Shown here piece after piece: positions 39,266-49,329 of a stretch of DNA of 64,000 bases. Source of the DNA: Dromiciops gliroides. Taxonomy: Eukaryota; Chordata; Mammalia; Microbiotheria; Microbiotheriidae. Location of the stretch: NCBI RefSeq assembly GCF_019393635.1, contig NC_057861.1, positions 191,100,026 through 191,164,025 on the forward strand, written 5' to 3'. Every line of letters begins with the position of its first letter. Positions within the stretch are counted from its first letter, which is position 1. Made by a program: the position numbers and the translations under genes. The notes under the pieces were generated by a model, which was given only the letters and a program-made list of their open reading frames with translations, was not told the origin of the DNA and searched no databases.

Positions 39266-40150
39266 GGGGTGGAGCCAAGATGGTAGAAGAAAGGCAGTGA
39301 CTCACCTGAGCTCTCCCCAAAACCCCTCCAAATACCTCTAAATAATGCCATAAGACAATTCCTGGAGCAGCATAACCCACAAAAGGACAGGGTGAAATAA
39401 TTTCCCAGCCAAAGACAACTTAGAAGGTTGGCAGGAAAGGTTTGTTGTACCAGGGTAAGAGTGGCGCAGTCCAGCACAGGTGATGTCAACCCAGACCAGG
39501 CCCTAGCAGACCACGAGCCGACCTTGAGAACTACTAAATTGGCAGCAGCAGTGTTTGGTTCTGGAACACTCAGTCCACAGATGATAAAGGGGTTGAACCA
39601 CTGATTAGAAGGAGATTATAGGGGTCTCTTTGCGGACACTGAGGCAGGACTCTGTTGCTCTGTTCACACTCACAGATCCAAGCTGAAGTCCTGGGCAGTA
39701 GTCCCAGGGTGGAGAAGAGCACTAGCACATCAGAGCTTGTGGCCACAGTGGATCAGGGACCCTCCTCACAGTTCTAGGACAGAAAATAGTGCTTGTGTTT
39801 GCTCACAGACCAGAGCACAGGCCAGAAGAGTAGTAAACACACCTCTCCTTAGATCATTCCACCTTGGAAGAACTGAAAATTTGCATGTCTTTAGAAGTAT
39901 CCCTGAAAACAGCTGAACAAAAACTCTGAAGCTTGGGACAATGAATGCACCCTCCACCCTGGAAGCAAAGTCCTACTTTTTCTTTCTTTCTTTCTTTCTT
40001 TTTTTTTTTTGCTAGGGCAATGAGGGTCAAGTGACTTGCCCAGAGTCACACAGCTAGTGTCAAGTGTCTGAGGCCGGATTTGAACTCAGGTACTCCTGAA
40101 TCCAGGGCTGGTGCTTTATCCACTGCACCACATAGCTGCCCCAGCAAAGT
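39266..40150 (+). mobile_element. 5' UTR of an L1/HAL1-like element
   Basis: Begins GGGGTGGAGCCAAGATGG, the typical start of a marsupial full-length L1-class 5' UTR. It continues GC-richer than the surroundings, with CTCCCCAAAACCCCTCC, GGGTAAGAGTGGCGCAGTCC and GCAGACCACGAGCC. It leads into the ORF1 remnant at 40150-41460. A SINE interrupts it at 39980-40142. Confidence 0.75.
39980..40142 (-). mobile_element. SINE type A in L1/HAL1
   Basis: Perfect 16-bp TSD AGCAAAGTCCTACTTT at 39964-39979 and 40143-40158. Tail starts as (TTTC)n. Confidence 0.97.
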
Positions 40151-40849
40151 CCTACTTTAACAAAGAGTTAAAAGTCAAGAAATAGCCTGGGGAAATGAGC
40201 AAACAATAGAAACAATTCTGACCATAGAAAGTTACTATGGTAACAAGGAAGATTAAAACAAACCCTCAGAAGAAGATAACAAAGTCAAAGCCCCTACATC
40301 CAAAGCCTCCAAGAAAAATATGAATTGAACTGAGGCCATGGAAGGGCTCTAAAAGGACTGAAAATAAAGTAAGAGAAGTAGAGGAAAAATTGGGAAGAAA
40401 AATGAGAGTAATACAAGAAAATCATGAAAAAAAGAATCAACAGCTTGGTAAAGGAGACACACATACAAAAATAGTGAAAAAAATAACACCTTAAAAACAG
40501 ACTAGCCAAATGGTAAAAGAGGTACAAAAAGCCAATGAGGAGAAGAATGCCTTGAAAAGCAGGATTGGCCAAATGGAAAAAAGAGGCATAAAAATTCAAT
40601 GAAGAAAAATCTTTAAAATGTAGAATTGGCCAAATGGAAAATGAGGTACAAAAACTCATTGAAGAAAATAATCCCTAAAAAATTAGAATTGAGCAAATGG
40701 AAACTAATGACCTTATGAGAAATCAAGAAACAATAAACAAACCCAAAAGAATTTTTTAAAAAATAGAAGACAATATGATATAACTCATTGGAAAAGCAAC
40801 TGACCTGGAAAAGAGATCCAGGAGAGATCATTTAAAAATTATTGGACTG

Positions 40850-40902
40850 TGTGACCCTGGGCAAGTCACTTAACCCTAATTGCCTCACTAAAAAAAAAAA
40901 AA
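40850..40902 (+). mobile_element. Ultra-short SINE tail, type B, with TSD
   Basis: Starts GTGTGACCCTGGGCAAGTCA. TSD AAAATTATTGGACT at 40836-40849 and about 40900-40913. Confidence 0.94.
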
Positions 40903-40973
40903 TTATTGGACTACCTGAAAGACATGATTAAAAAAAAAAAGGAGCCTAGACATCATCTTTCAAGAAATAATCC

Positions 40974-41020
40974 CGTGTGACCCTGGGCTAGTCATTTAAC
41001 CCTCACTGCCCTACAAAAAA
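40974..41020 (+). mobile_element. Ultra-short SINE tail, type A, with TSD
   Basis: Starts GTGTGACCCTGGGCTAGTCA. Flanks AAGAAATAATCC and AAGAAATTATTG (41020) form a diverged TSD. Confidence 0.9.
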
Positions 41021-41512
41021 GAAAAAGAAATTATTGATGAAAACTGCCCAGATATTCTAGAAGGGCAAAAGATTCTAGAAGGCAAAATAGAAATTGAAAG
41101 AATTCACCATACACTTCCCGAAAGAGATCCCAAACTGAAAACTCTCAGGAATATTGTAACCAAATTCCAGAGCCCCCAGGTCAAGGAGAAAATATTGCAA
41201 GCAGCCAGAAAGAAACAATTCAAGTACTGTGGAGCCACAGTCAGGATCACAAAGGATTTAGCTTCCATATTAAAGGTTTGGAGGGATGGGAATATGATAT
41301 TCTGGAGGGCAAAGGAACTGGGATTACAACCAAGAATCACCTTTCCAGCAAAACTGACTATAATCCTTCAGGGAGAAAAATGGACATTCAATGAAAAAGA
41401 GGATTTTTAGCCATTCTTGATGAAAAGACCAGAGCTGAATAGGAAATTTGACTTTCAAATACAAAACTCAAGAGAAGTATAAAAAAAGGAAACAGGAAAA
41501 GGAAGTCATTTT

Positions 41513-41655
41513 TTAAAAAGTGAGGCAATTGGGGTTAAGTGACTTGCCCAGGGTCACACAGCTAGTAAGTGTCATGTATCTGAGGCTGGATTTGAACTCA
41601 GGTCCTCCTGACTTCAGGGCTGGTGCTCTATCCACTGTGTCACCTAGCTGCCCCA
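41513..41655 (-). mobile_element. SINE type B
   Basis: 10-bp TSD AAGTCATTTT at 41503-41512 and 41659-41668. Confidence 0.94.
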
Positions 41656-41668
41656 AGCAAGTCATTTT

Positions 41669-42580
41669 AAAGTGTAGCTGATTCTATTTTATGTGTCTAA
41701 AGAAGTGTTAAATAGTGTAATGGATATATGAGACATGGATTTTGTTTCTGACTTCAGTTCTATCTAGCTCTGGCCCCCAAATTCATTCATAGACACCCTG
41801 GTGAGGAAAAGAAAATTCTTTCTCTCTTTTATATTCCTTTTATCCACACATCCACCCTCATCCACTTACATTCATCCTAAATCTATATCCCTTTGCCTCT
41901 CTCTACCTTGAGAGTTACCTTATTACTACTAAGGCATCAATTTATCTGGTCCGGCCTGAAACTCTTTCCTGAAGCCTAATAGGAAGGCTGTTGCTTTGCA
42001 TTCAATTTTATCTTAGTCTGTCATCAGACAGCCTTTTCCTCCTTATGTAAAGAAATGGCTCCAGGATGCATGACACTTTGTATGTAAGTCTGCAAAAGGG
42101 TTATTCAAGGCTACTTCTTCACTGACCTTCTTCCTCTTGGCAAAAAGGAAGGGGAGAAAACAAAATTACAAACAGGACAGATGACAAACCCAGTGAAAAT
42201 TTGAGTGATAAAACACATTAGAAATATAGTTGAGTTAGCCAATATCTAGTTTAAAAGCATGTTTGAAAAGTCATTGGACTTATAGGACTAAAATTCACTC
42301 TCAAGAACTAAAAACTCAGAAAGATGTAAATGGAGGAGACATAAGTTCACTTAAGACCAAATATAAAGATGCAAGAATTGTTGCATAATACATGAAACAA
42401 GAAGTGCAATGTTTTACTATTTTTTGAAGGGCTATGATGGTATTCCAAAAATATTGTGCTATGTCTAAATCAGTTCTGAAGACAATAAAACACAGATGGT
42501 CAGATATATTCAGGATGTGTGAGCTATCTCTGGAGTACTTTAAAAAAAATTCCTATTCTTATAAACTGTCCTTAAAGTCA
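41669..42580. other. Unassigned DNA
   Basis: The first ~50 bases may be the 3' UTR of the L1/HAL1 element. The rest shows no recognised repeat and no open frame with a domain. Confidence 0.4.
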
Positions 42581-42680
42581 AGGATACACAGGTGCAAATC
42601 CTGCTTCAGACAAATACTGACTGTAACCTGGGCAAGTCACTTAACCTCTCAGTTCATATTTTAATTTGGAGAAAGTGCCA
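42581..42680 (+). repeat. MIR fragment
   Basis: GTGCAAATCCTGCTTCAGACAAATACTGAC and CTGGGCAAGTCACTTAACCTCTCAG are MIR core phrases. Confidence 0.7.
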
Positions 42681-42924
42681 ATTTGGGTTGATAAGGGGAT
42701 TTTACTCAACTAGAAGTTCAATATACCAATGAAATCACAATTATAATACCTTTGTGTTATTGCCATTATACAAGACCTGGAAATGAAGCCTACTTTGTAG
42801 TGGATGAATTCAAGTTGAAAATGACAGGTATAACAAAAGTTCTACTTGGTGTCTATATCTCTCTTATGAAGATCTAATAATATACACGAAGGTTGTGTGT
42901 GTGCATAGTGTTGCACATTATGTC
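42681..42924. other. Unassigned DNA
   Basis: No repeat recognised. Confidence 0.4.
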
Positions 42925-43250
42925 AAGAAGTATTTATTAGGTACATACTATGAACCAGGAACTGTGCTAGGCACTGAAGATATAAATACAATGAATGATA
43001 CAATCCTTCATCACAAGGAGTTTATATTCTAATGGAGGAAACAATAAGGACATTTATAAGTATACAGAGATTAAAAAGAGAATAAATGCAGGGTAGTTTG
43101 AGAGGGATGGTACTATCAGTTGAAGGGAACAAGAAAGATTTCATGTGGAAAGTGGTACATGAGTTTTGATAGTGGGAGCTAGGAGTTATATATGTGAAAA
43201 CATGTCAGAAAAAGAGCAAATGAAAAATTGGAGTGCCATTCCAGGTATTT
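42925..43250 (-). repeat. L2 3' portion
   Basis: Antisense L2: AAGAAGTATTTATTAGGTAC, GGAACTGTGCTAGGCACTG, AAGGAGTTTATATTCTAATGG, GGAAAGTGGTACATGAGTTTTG. Confidence 0.8.
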
Positions 43251-43610
43251 GAATATGCATTACAACACTTTTACTGTGTCTAGAATCATAGATGGGAAAT
43301 GCTTCATCTTATTTTTTTAGTTGAGGAAAAACTACAGGGAAGTAGTAATTTACATAAAGAGAGATGGTATTCTGCTAACATAGGTAATTATTATAAGGTT
43401 AATATTCCTGGGTTTAATAGAATGTTGAGTAAGGCATACATACACCTCTATAAAGCAAAACTTACTTAATATATGACATATATTACTTGTTCAGCCTTAT
43501 TACATGGAACAACTTAAAAACATTTATTATAAAATTAATAACCACAAACAGAAAATTTTTAAAAACATATAAAATAATCAATAAAATGTTATATAAAACC
43601 ATCAACCCTT
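43251..43610. other. Unassigned AT-rich DNA
   Basis: No repeat recognised; a MIR-like 'GATGGGAAATGCTTCATCTTATTTTTTTAGTTGAGGAAA' phrase at 43290-43330 is weak. Confidence 0.4.
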
Positions 43611-43626
43611 AAAAAGGTAGAACCAA

Positions 43627-43766
43627 TGGGGCAGCTAGGTGGTGCAGTGGATAGAGCATTGGCCCTGGAGTCAGGAGGACCTGAGTTCAAATCTGGTCTC
43701 AGACACTTGACACTAGCTGTGTGACCCTGGGCAAGTCACTTAACCCCAATTGCCTCACACACACAC
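43627..43766 (+). mobile_element. SINE type B with (CA)n tail
   Basis: Perfect 16-bp TSD AAAAAGGTAGAACCAA at 43611-43626 and 43767-43782. The tail after CTCA is (CA)5 rather than poly(A). Confidence 0.96.
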
Positions 43767-43880
43767 AAAAAGGTAGAACCAAGTGAACCAAAAAGCCTGA
43801 GCAAAAAAAAAGTTTCTGTTTTGTGTCCCCAATTATTTTGCCTAAATTTCCATTATCTCTTGCTTTTCTTGTTCTTTATT

Positions 43881-44025
43881 TTTTTTTTTTGCAGGGCAAT
43901 GGGGGTTTAGTGACTTGCCCAGGGTCACACAGCTAGCAAGTGTCAAGTGTCTGAGGTTGGATTTGAACTCAGGTACTCCTGAATCCAGGGCCAATGCTCT
44001 TTCCACTGCGCCACCTAGCTGCCCC
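43881..44025 (-). mobile_element. SINE type A
   Basis: TSD TCTTGTTCTTTATTT / TCTTGTTCTTTTTTT around 43867-43880 and 44026-44039. Confidence 0.94.
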
Positions 44026-44084
44026 CTCTTGTTCTTTTTTTAAAAAAATACAATTGCACACACACAGAAAGACACAATTCTGGT

Positions 44085-44515
44085 GATGATTTCACTTTGT
44101 ATTTCCTTTTCTATAGGTCTTTCCACATTCTTCATAGGTTTCATATTTATGGTTTTTATGGTACCATTGTATTCCATTATATTAATATCTTATAATTTAT
44201 TTAGCCATTCCCCAGTCATTGAAGATAGATTGTTTTCCTTTTCTTTTTTTTTTGCTATTATATATCAAGTATATGTGAATTTTTTGTACAAAAGAACTTT
44301 ATTTTCTTTGGATATGTGTACTATACTCTTTTAGCCATGTAATTACTGTATTTAAATATATCAGCTTCATGACTTTTATTGTATATTGTAGTCTTACTCT
44401 CCAAAATGCCTATGCTATTCAATAGTTCCAAAATTAATGTAAAATAGTTCCTGATTTCCTAAAGACCCGCCAATATTGAATTCCATCATTTTATTATTTT
44501 AATGAATAGCTGGTA
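44085..44515 (-). mobile_element. Old L1 3' region
   Basis: Antisense L1: GTCTTTCCACATTCTTCATAGG, TTGTATTCCATTATATTAATATC, TTAGCCATTCCCCAGTCATTGA, then ACTCTCCAAAATGCC. Very diverged. Confidence 0.7.
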
Positions 44516-44559
44516 ATAGCCCAATGTTGGATATATATTGGACAATCTCGGTATCTTGG

Positions 44560-44755
44560 GAAGCATATAGTAGCTAGAGAGCTAGCCTTGCAGTCCGGAA
44601 GACCAAAGGTCAAATCCAGTTTTTAAGTCATAGTAAATTTGTGACCCAGGGCAAATCATTTGATCTCGAAAGCAACAAAGATTGTAAGTTCCAGAACAGT
44701 TCTTGATCTGCTTTGGTAGTGGGAATTTCATCACCTACAGTTTCCTAAACTAAAA
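44560..44755 (+). repeat. MIR-type SINE
   Basis: GAGCTAGCCTTGCAGTCCGGAAGACC, GTCAAATCCAGTTTTTAAGTC, TGTGACCCAGGGCAAATCATTTGATCTC, then a 3' part with AGTGGGAATTTCATCACC as in marsupial MIRs. Confidence 0.7.
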
Positions 44756-44809
44756 AAACCTACAGGTCTAGCCCCAACGAATTTTGTCACGTATTAAGTT
44801 CTTATTTCC

Positions 44810-44979
44810 TTTTTTGTTTGTTTTTTTTTTTGTTTGTTTTTTTAGTGAGGCAATTGGGGTTAAGTGACTTGCCCAGGGTCACACAGCTAGTAAGTGTTAA
44901 GTGTCTGAGGCCGGATTTGAACTCAGGTACTCCTGACTCCAGGGCCGGTGCTCTATCCACTGCGCCACCTAGCTGCCCC
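44810..44979 (-). mobile_element. SINE type B
   Basis: Full-length, very close to consensus; probable short TSD AGTTCTTA on either side (44797 and 44987). Confidence 0.92.
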
Positions 44980-44999
44980 AAAAATCTAGTTCTTAAAGT

Positions 45000-45734
45000 T
45001 AAAAGTGGTACATTTGATTTATAGGAAATGAAGCTAATACAGGACTGCAGGCTGATTCTGAGTAATTAGTTGAATAGGTTGCACAAAAATTTTAGTACTT
45101 CAGAGCACAAAAAGATGAAACCTCTTTAAAATGTACCATTCTAAGATGACCAGACTCCCGGTACCCTAAATATGCCAACCATCAATAGGTTAGATGAGAA
45201 CAACACAGGTCTTGCTAAATTTTCTTCCTTAGAAAATTGTTGCAAGAATAAAATAATTGTGAAGCATTTAGGGGTGTTAGTTTTTAGTATTATATTTTTA
45301 TGTCTCCTCTCCTTACTAAAGAAAAAGGGACCTAGTCTACCTGGACTGCATCAAGATCACCCATCTTTTCAAGAGTTTCTTGTCAACCAAACTTGGTAAT
45401 AGCAAGTTTTGCATAGTAGATTTGTGGTTTCATTTGCAATGAACTTTTTTTGTTGTATTATGTTATGGAAATTCTTGCTTTATATCATAAATTAAAAATA
45501 AAATGTATGAGCCAGGTAAAGAACATGAAAAACTAGCAGCAGCAACTAATACTTACATAGCTTTTATATAATACTTTTAAGTCAGATAGTAATCTGGGAA
45601 AATTGACTATAATTTAGCCTCAGACAGGGATTAAAAAGGACCTAATAAAATGCATATGGGTTTTAACTAAAAAAAAAAAAAAGCTTGTTGCCAAATATGT
45701 TTTGAGGCTTGGGCCCAAACCGATTTTTTGACAT
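45000..45734. other. Unassigned DNA
   Basis: No repeat recognised. A 75-codon open frame at 45172-45399 has no known domain. Confidence 0.4.
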
Positions 45735-45981
45735 GCAGATACTGTTTCCCCAGAAATTTTTATTAAATAGTTATTTCATTCCTTAATGCTTCTTCAAGCA
45801 TGGGTTTATCAAATACTAACCTTTTATATAGATTGGGTTCTATTGGGTTATCAGTTCTGTTCCATTCACCCATTTTGCCACTTTTTTTCAGTACCAGAGT
45901 TTTTATAATTATTGCTTTTTAGTACATTTCATGATCTAAACAATGAATATTCCATCTTGATCGGTTTACTTTCCCATGTGT

Positions 45982-46121
45982 TTTTTTTTCTGGGCAATGA
46001 GGGTTAAGTGACTTGCCCAGGGTTCACACAGCTAGTGTCAAGTGTCTGAGGCTGGATTTGAACTCAGGTACTCCTGAATCCAGGGCCAGTGCTTTATCCA
46101 CTGCACCACCTAGCTGCCCCC
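45982..46121 (-). mobile_element. SINE type A, pair member 1
   Basis: ACTTTCCCATGT lies at 45969, again at 46122, and CTTTCCCATGT at 46291. The head-proximal TAGTAAG is missing (CTAGTGTCAAG). Confidence 0.92.
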
Positions 46122-46138
46122 TACTTTCCCATGTATTT

Positions 46139-46290
46139 TGACATGCCTTTTTTTTTTTTGTGAGTCAATTGGGGTTAAGTGACTTGCCCAGAGTCACACA
46201 GTTAGTGTTACATGTCTGAGGCTGGATTTGAACTCAGGTCCTCCTGAATCCAGGGCCTGTGCTCTATCCACTGCACCACCTAGCTGCCCC
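46139..46290 (-). mobile_element. SINE type B, pair member 2
   Basis: TSD CTTTCCCATGTATTTT at 46123-46138 and 46291-46306. Eight extra bases (GACATGCC) separate the left TSD copy from the T tail. Confidence 0.92.
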
Positions 46291-46545
46291 CTTTCCCATG
46301 TATTTTAAAATATTCTCACCTAATTCCATATGGATTTTTAAATTGTTAATTTTGTGAAATACCTCATTGATATTTTGAATGGTATTGTCATAAATCTGTA
46401 ACCTAGTTTGGGTAGTGTTAACATTTTAACTTTGCTCAACCAAAAACCAAGCAGTGAGTATTCATTTATTTGTTCAGTTCTTCCTTGTCTTCTGTCAAAA
46501 TCAGTTTAATATTGTCTTTAAATAGGCCTTCAGAAGTCAATGACA

Positions 46546-46799
46546 TTGGTTTTTTTTTTTAATTACTGGAAAAGGGTATTTCTCTTAGTATTAAAAGTAT
46601 ACAAAACTACAGATGATTTTGTGGGTTTATCAGAATGAATTGTTTTAATAAACAAATTGTCATTTCCAAGTCTTTGATGCACAATCCTTGATAACTGTTA
46701 GAAATACCTTCAACCATCTCCCCCTCATCCTAGAAAGAAACATTTCTAACAACTATTAGAGAACATGTTCCCTCAAAGATTCCCATTTTTTCAGTGATT
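46546..46799. other. Unassigned DNA
   Basis: No clear repeat; possibly more of the old L1. Confidence 0.35.
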
Positions 46800-47115
46800 T
46801 GCTCAACAAACAGTGAGCCCTTACCATAGTTCACAGTACTATGCCAAAGTGCTGGGAAAGATACAAAGTTTATTTGTTTGTTTTTTTGGTTTTGTTTTTG
46901 TAGGCAATGGGGGTTAAGTGACTTGCCCAGGGTCACACAGCTAGTAAGTGTCAAGTGTCTGAGGCCGGATTTGAACTCAGGTACTCCTGAATTCAGGGCC
47001 GGTACCTTAACCACTGCGCCATCTAGCTGCCCCCAAAGATACAAAGTTTAGAGAATATATGGTCCCTGCTCCTCTGGAGTTTAAAAAGGCGACAGCAGGG
47101 TCAACCTGGCAAATT
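46800..47115 (-). repeat. L2 3' end, split by a SINE
   Basis: CAACAAACAGTGAGCCCTTACC, GTGCTGGGAAAGATACAAAG, then GGTCCCTGCTCCTCTGGAG after the SINE. Confidence 0.7.
46873..47034 (-). mobile_element. SINE type A in L2
   Basis: Perfect 15-bp TSD AAGATACAAAGTTTA at 46858-46872 and 47035-47049. Confidence 0.96.
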
Positions 47116-47155
47116 AAGTATTCAAGTTACCTTTAATTTCCACTATTAGAGGTAG

Positions 47156-47455
47156 AGGGATGGAGAAGACAGGAAGCCATGTATACCATCTATATATGGT
47201 CTTTTCTTGTCCTATATAATAGCTCATCTCATTGTCTCAATTCCCTTAACCATAAAGGGTTGTGTCAGCAGATTTGTGAGAGGTTTCACTGTGATGTACG
47301 TTATCAATTTGTTTAACTTAACACATGCAGATTATGATGATCAAGCAAAGAGAACAGGAGCACACTTGGCTAATTCTTATCCAACTAGACAATTAGAAGA
47401 CAGATATAGAGAATATATCTCCATTGAATTAGCTTACAAAGCTCTAGCTCATTAA
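47156..47455 (+). other. Unrecognised 99-codon open frame
   Basis: Open from a stop at 47153-47155 to a TAA at 47453-47455 without an early ATG. It reads DRGEDRKPCIPSIYGLFLSY, IIAHLIVSIPLTIKGC, then LTHADYDDQAKRTGAHLANS. The first half is hydrophobic, the second polar. It lies outside all repeats I recognise. No domain is recognised and there is no visible splice-site support, so it may be chance or an old retrocopy. Confidence 0.25.
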
Positions 47456-48289
47456 ATTCAGCCCACATTAAAAATATGTAGTGTTTCATATAGTGCATTC
47501 CAGCTCTAAAATTGTGATTTTGAGTATCTTTATGAGATAAGTATATATGATGATTGTTATAATGAGTATAAAGTGGTAAGATTCCTTTTTGCTTACTTCA
47601 AAAAACCTATATACAATCATAATACATGGGTGCAAAAAGCAATCTCTACAGGCTGATTTGGTATGGTTAAGTCTTGAAAATTCTTCCCATTCGCTAGCTA
47701 AGTGGCAAGGAAAGAGAAGGTGGGTTATCAGATCTAAACTGGGTTTGTGCTTAAAGATGGAAGGAAAGTCATTGCATACTCTAAGCAATAGTTCATGATA
47801 TTCTTCCAAGAAGAAATTGGTCCATCTTAGGAGGAAGTAGTTTACTGTGCTTGGAAAAATTATGTGGATCCATAAATCCTGTAAGGTCACCTAATATTGG
47901 TCAGAGGAATGAGACAATCAGTTGAGGAATAGGGAGGGAGCCATTTGACAGTGTGACATAAAAAATTGAAAGGTCTGCCAACTTCCTAGGGCACGTATCT
48001 GAGGCATGATAGAAAGTCTCCCTAATCTTGTCAAATATGACAGTCCCTAAGGAGAACTTTCCTTAAAGGATCATTGTAGATACACAGGGAACTCACTGAT
48101 GGACTTTGGGTTTGTTTTTGTTTTAAAAAGCTACAATGAAAGATTGGACAAGTAATCCAAATTCAGTGCAAAAGAATATTAGTCTATAAGAAATCAGATG
48201 CCCAATGCCTAAAATGATCTGAAACTAGTCAAGAATATTAAGATAAAGAGCTTTAAAAGCCATGAGAAGGAAAAGTGAAAGGGGTATTT
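47456..48289. other. Unassigned DNA
   Basis: No repeat confidently recognised; the segment 47890-48270 has the texture of a very old LINE but no motif can be named. Confidence 0.35.
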
Positions 48290-48455
48290 TAAAAGCACCT
48301 ACAAAGTGCCCAGCATTGTGCTAAGTGCTTTATAAATATTACCTCATTTGATACTGACAATAACCCTGTAAAGTAGGTGCTATTATTATCCCCATTTTAG
48401 ATTTGAGGAAGCTGAGGCAGACAAAGATTAAGTGACTTACCCAGGGTCATACAAC
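48290..48455 (-). repeat. MIR3-type SINE, left part
   Basis: Antisense: AGTGCCCAGCATTGTGCTAAG, TATTACCTCATTTGATACTGACAATAACCC, TATTATCCCCATTTTAGATTTGAGGAAGC, AAGTGACTTACCCAGGGTCAT. It resumes at 48821 after an LTR. Confidence 0.88.
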
Positions 48456-48820
48456 TGTAAGGGGCTAAAATTCTAGCTAGTCTGTCTAAAATATCTAATG
48501 AGTGGTCGCCAATAAATTATAATAAGCTTTAGCAAGAGTTAGACTTTTAAGCATTTATTAAGGAGAATAAGAATTTGGTGAAGAGAGAAAGGCCTAGATT
48601 CATCTATCCATTAAAGGGAGAGTGCATTTCTCACTCCACTCTCCACCAGAGTCCTGACGAAAGAGAGCCAGAGCATCAGCCTCGCTCCCTCTTCCTCCCA
48701 CAAGCAAATATCACTTCCTGACACCAAAGAAAAGCCACATGGCCTTGCCCTTAGAGGCCTTCTCCTCATGGTGCTTTCCTACAGTAAGTCTCCAGCAGGT
48801 GGCATCATTCCAATCATTAT
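48456..48820 (-). mobile_element. Solo LTR, family delta, minus orientation
   Basis: 365 bp, TGTAAGGGGCTAAAATTC to CATTCCAATCATTAT, flanked by a perfect 5-bp TSD ACAAC (48451-48455, 48821-48825). Antisense polyadenylation signal TTTATT near 48557. It shares CTAATGAGTGGTCGCCAATAAATT with the plus copy at 20308-20732 in antisense. It sits inside the MIR at 48290-48910. Confidence 0.88.
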
Positions 48821-48910
48821 ACAACTTGGGGAGTATCTAAGACTGTAATGTAATTCAAGTCTTTTTGTGACAGGCCCACTGTTCTATCTACTGTATCACC
48901 TAGATGCCTA
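48821..48910 (-). repeat. MIR3-type SINE, right part
   Basis: AGTATCTAAGACTGTAATGTAATTCAAGTC, then CCACTGTTCTATCTACTGTATCACCTAGATGCC, the tRNA-like head in antisense. Confidence 0.85.
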
Positions 48911-49199
48911 TGTTGGGAGTGGGGAGACCACTATTTGGGGTAGATGATGATAATGGACAACAGCAAAAACATTCCTGGATTGCTTAGTTCTCATTTATCT
49001 TCTGTTTCCTCTGCCAGGAAGGATAATATGTGGATTGTACAGGGCATAATATTGTCTATAAGGAATTGAATTCTAAAGTAGGTAGACAATAAGAGTACAC
49101 TAGCTGCCTTTGAAGAAGTCATCAACAAGTCCCAATCAACACATTCAAGGATACTGAATGAACTGGAAGTGTGATTGTTAGGCCTTTATATTGGAGAAT
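48911..49199. other. Unassigned DNA
   Basis: No repeat recognised. Confidence 0.4.
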
Positions 49200-49290
49200 G
49201 AGCAGTGGTGCACTGAACTTGGAGTCTGGAAAACATGAATTCCAATCTTACCTCAGACAATGTAATATCTAACACCTTTTCAGGCTTTAA
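49200..49290 (+). repeat. MIR fragment
   Basis: GTGGTGCACTGAACTTGGAGTCTGG, AATTCCAATCTTACCTCAGACA; head half only. Confidence 0.6.
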
Positions 49291-49329
49291 ATAGACAGCT
49301 CTATGACAAACATCTTGATTTTCAGAAAA

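Larger units (their letters stand above)
40143..41460 (+). pseudogene. L1/HAL1-like ORF1 remnant
   Basis: Codes for the L1 ORF1 RNA-binding chaperone in decayed form. The N-terminal part (about 40330-40760) holds three repeats of an ~85-bp unit (AGACTAGCCAAATGG / GATTGGCCAAATGG / GAATTGGCCAAATGG), lysine/glutamate-rich and coiled-coil-like. Then come KRSRRDHLKIIGLP-like (RRM entry), and at 41040-41410 DENCPDILE, IEIERIHHTLPERDPKLKTL, VKEKILQAARKKQFKYCGAT, and ELGLQPRITFPAKL. The last 71 codons (41195-41407) are uninterrupted. No ORF2 follows, so it could be a HAL1 (ORF1-only) element or a 3'-deleted L1. Broken by stops and by two SINE tails. Confidence 0.8.
45735..46545 (-). mobile_element. 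Old L1 ORF2 fragment with two SINEs
   Basis: Antisense L1 ORF2 phrases: TATCAGTTCTGTTCCATTCACCC, AGTACCAGAGTTTTTATAATTATTGCTTTTTAGTAC, GTTAACATTTTAACTTTGCTCAACC. They correspond to the ORF2 region around the YKA / WYW / QWNR motifs and upstream. Confidence 0.7.
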
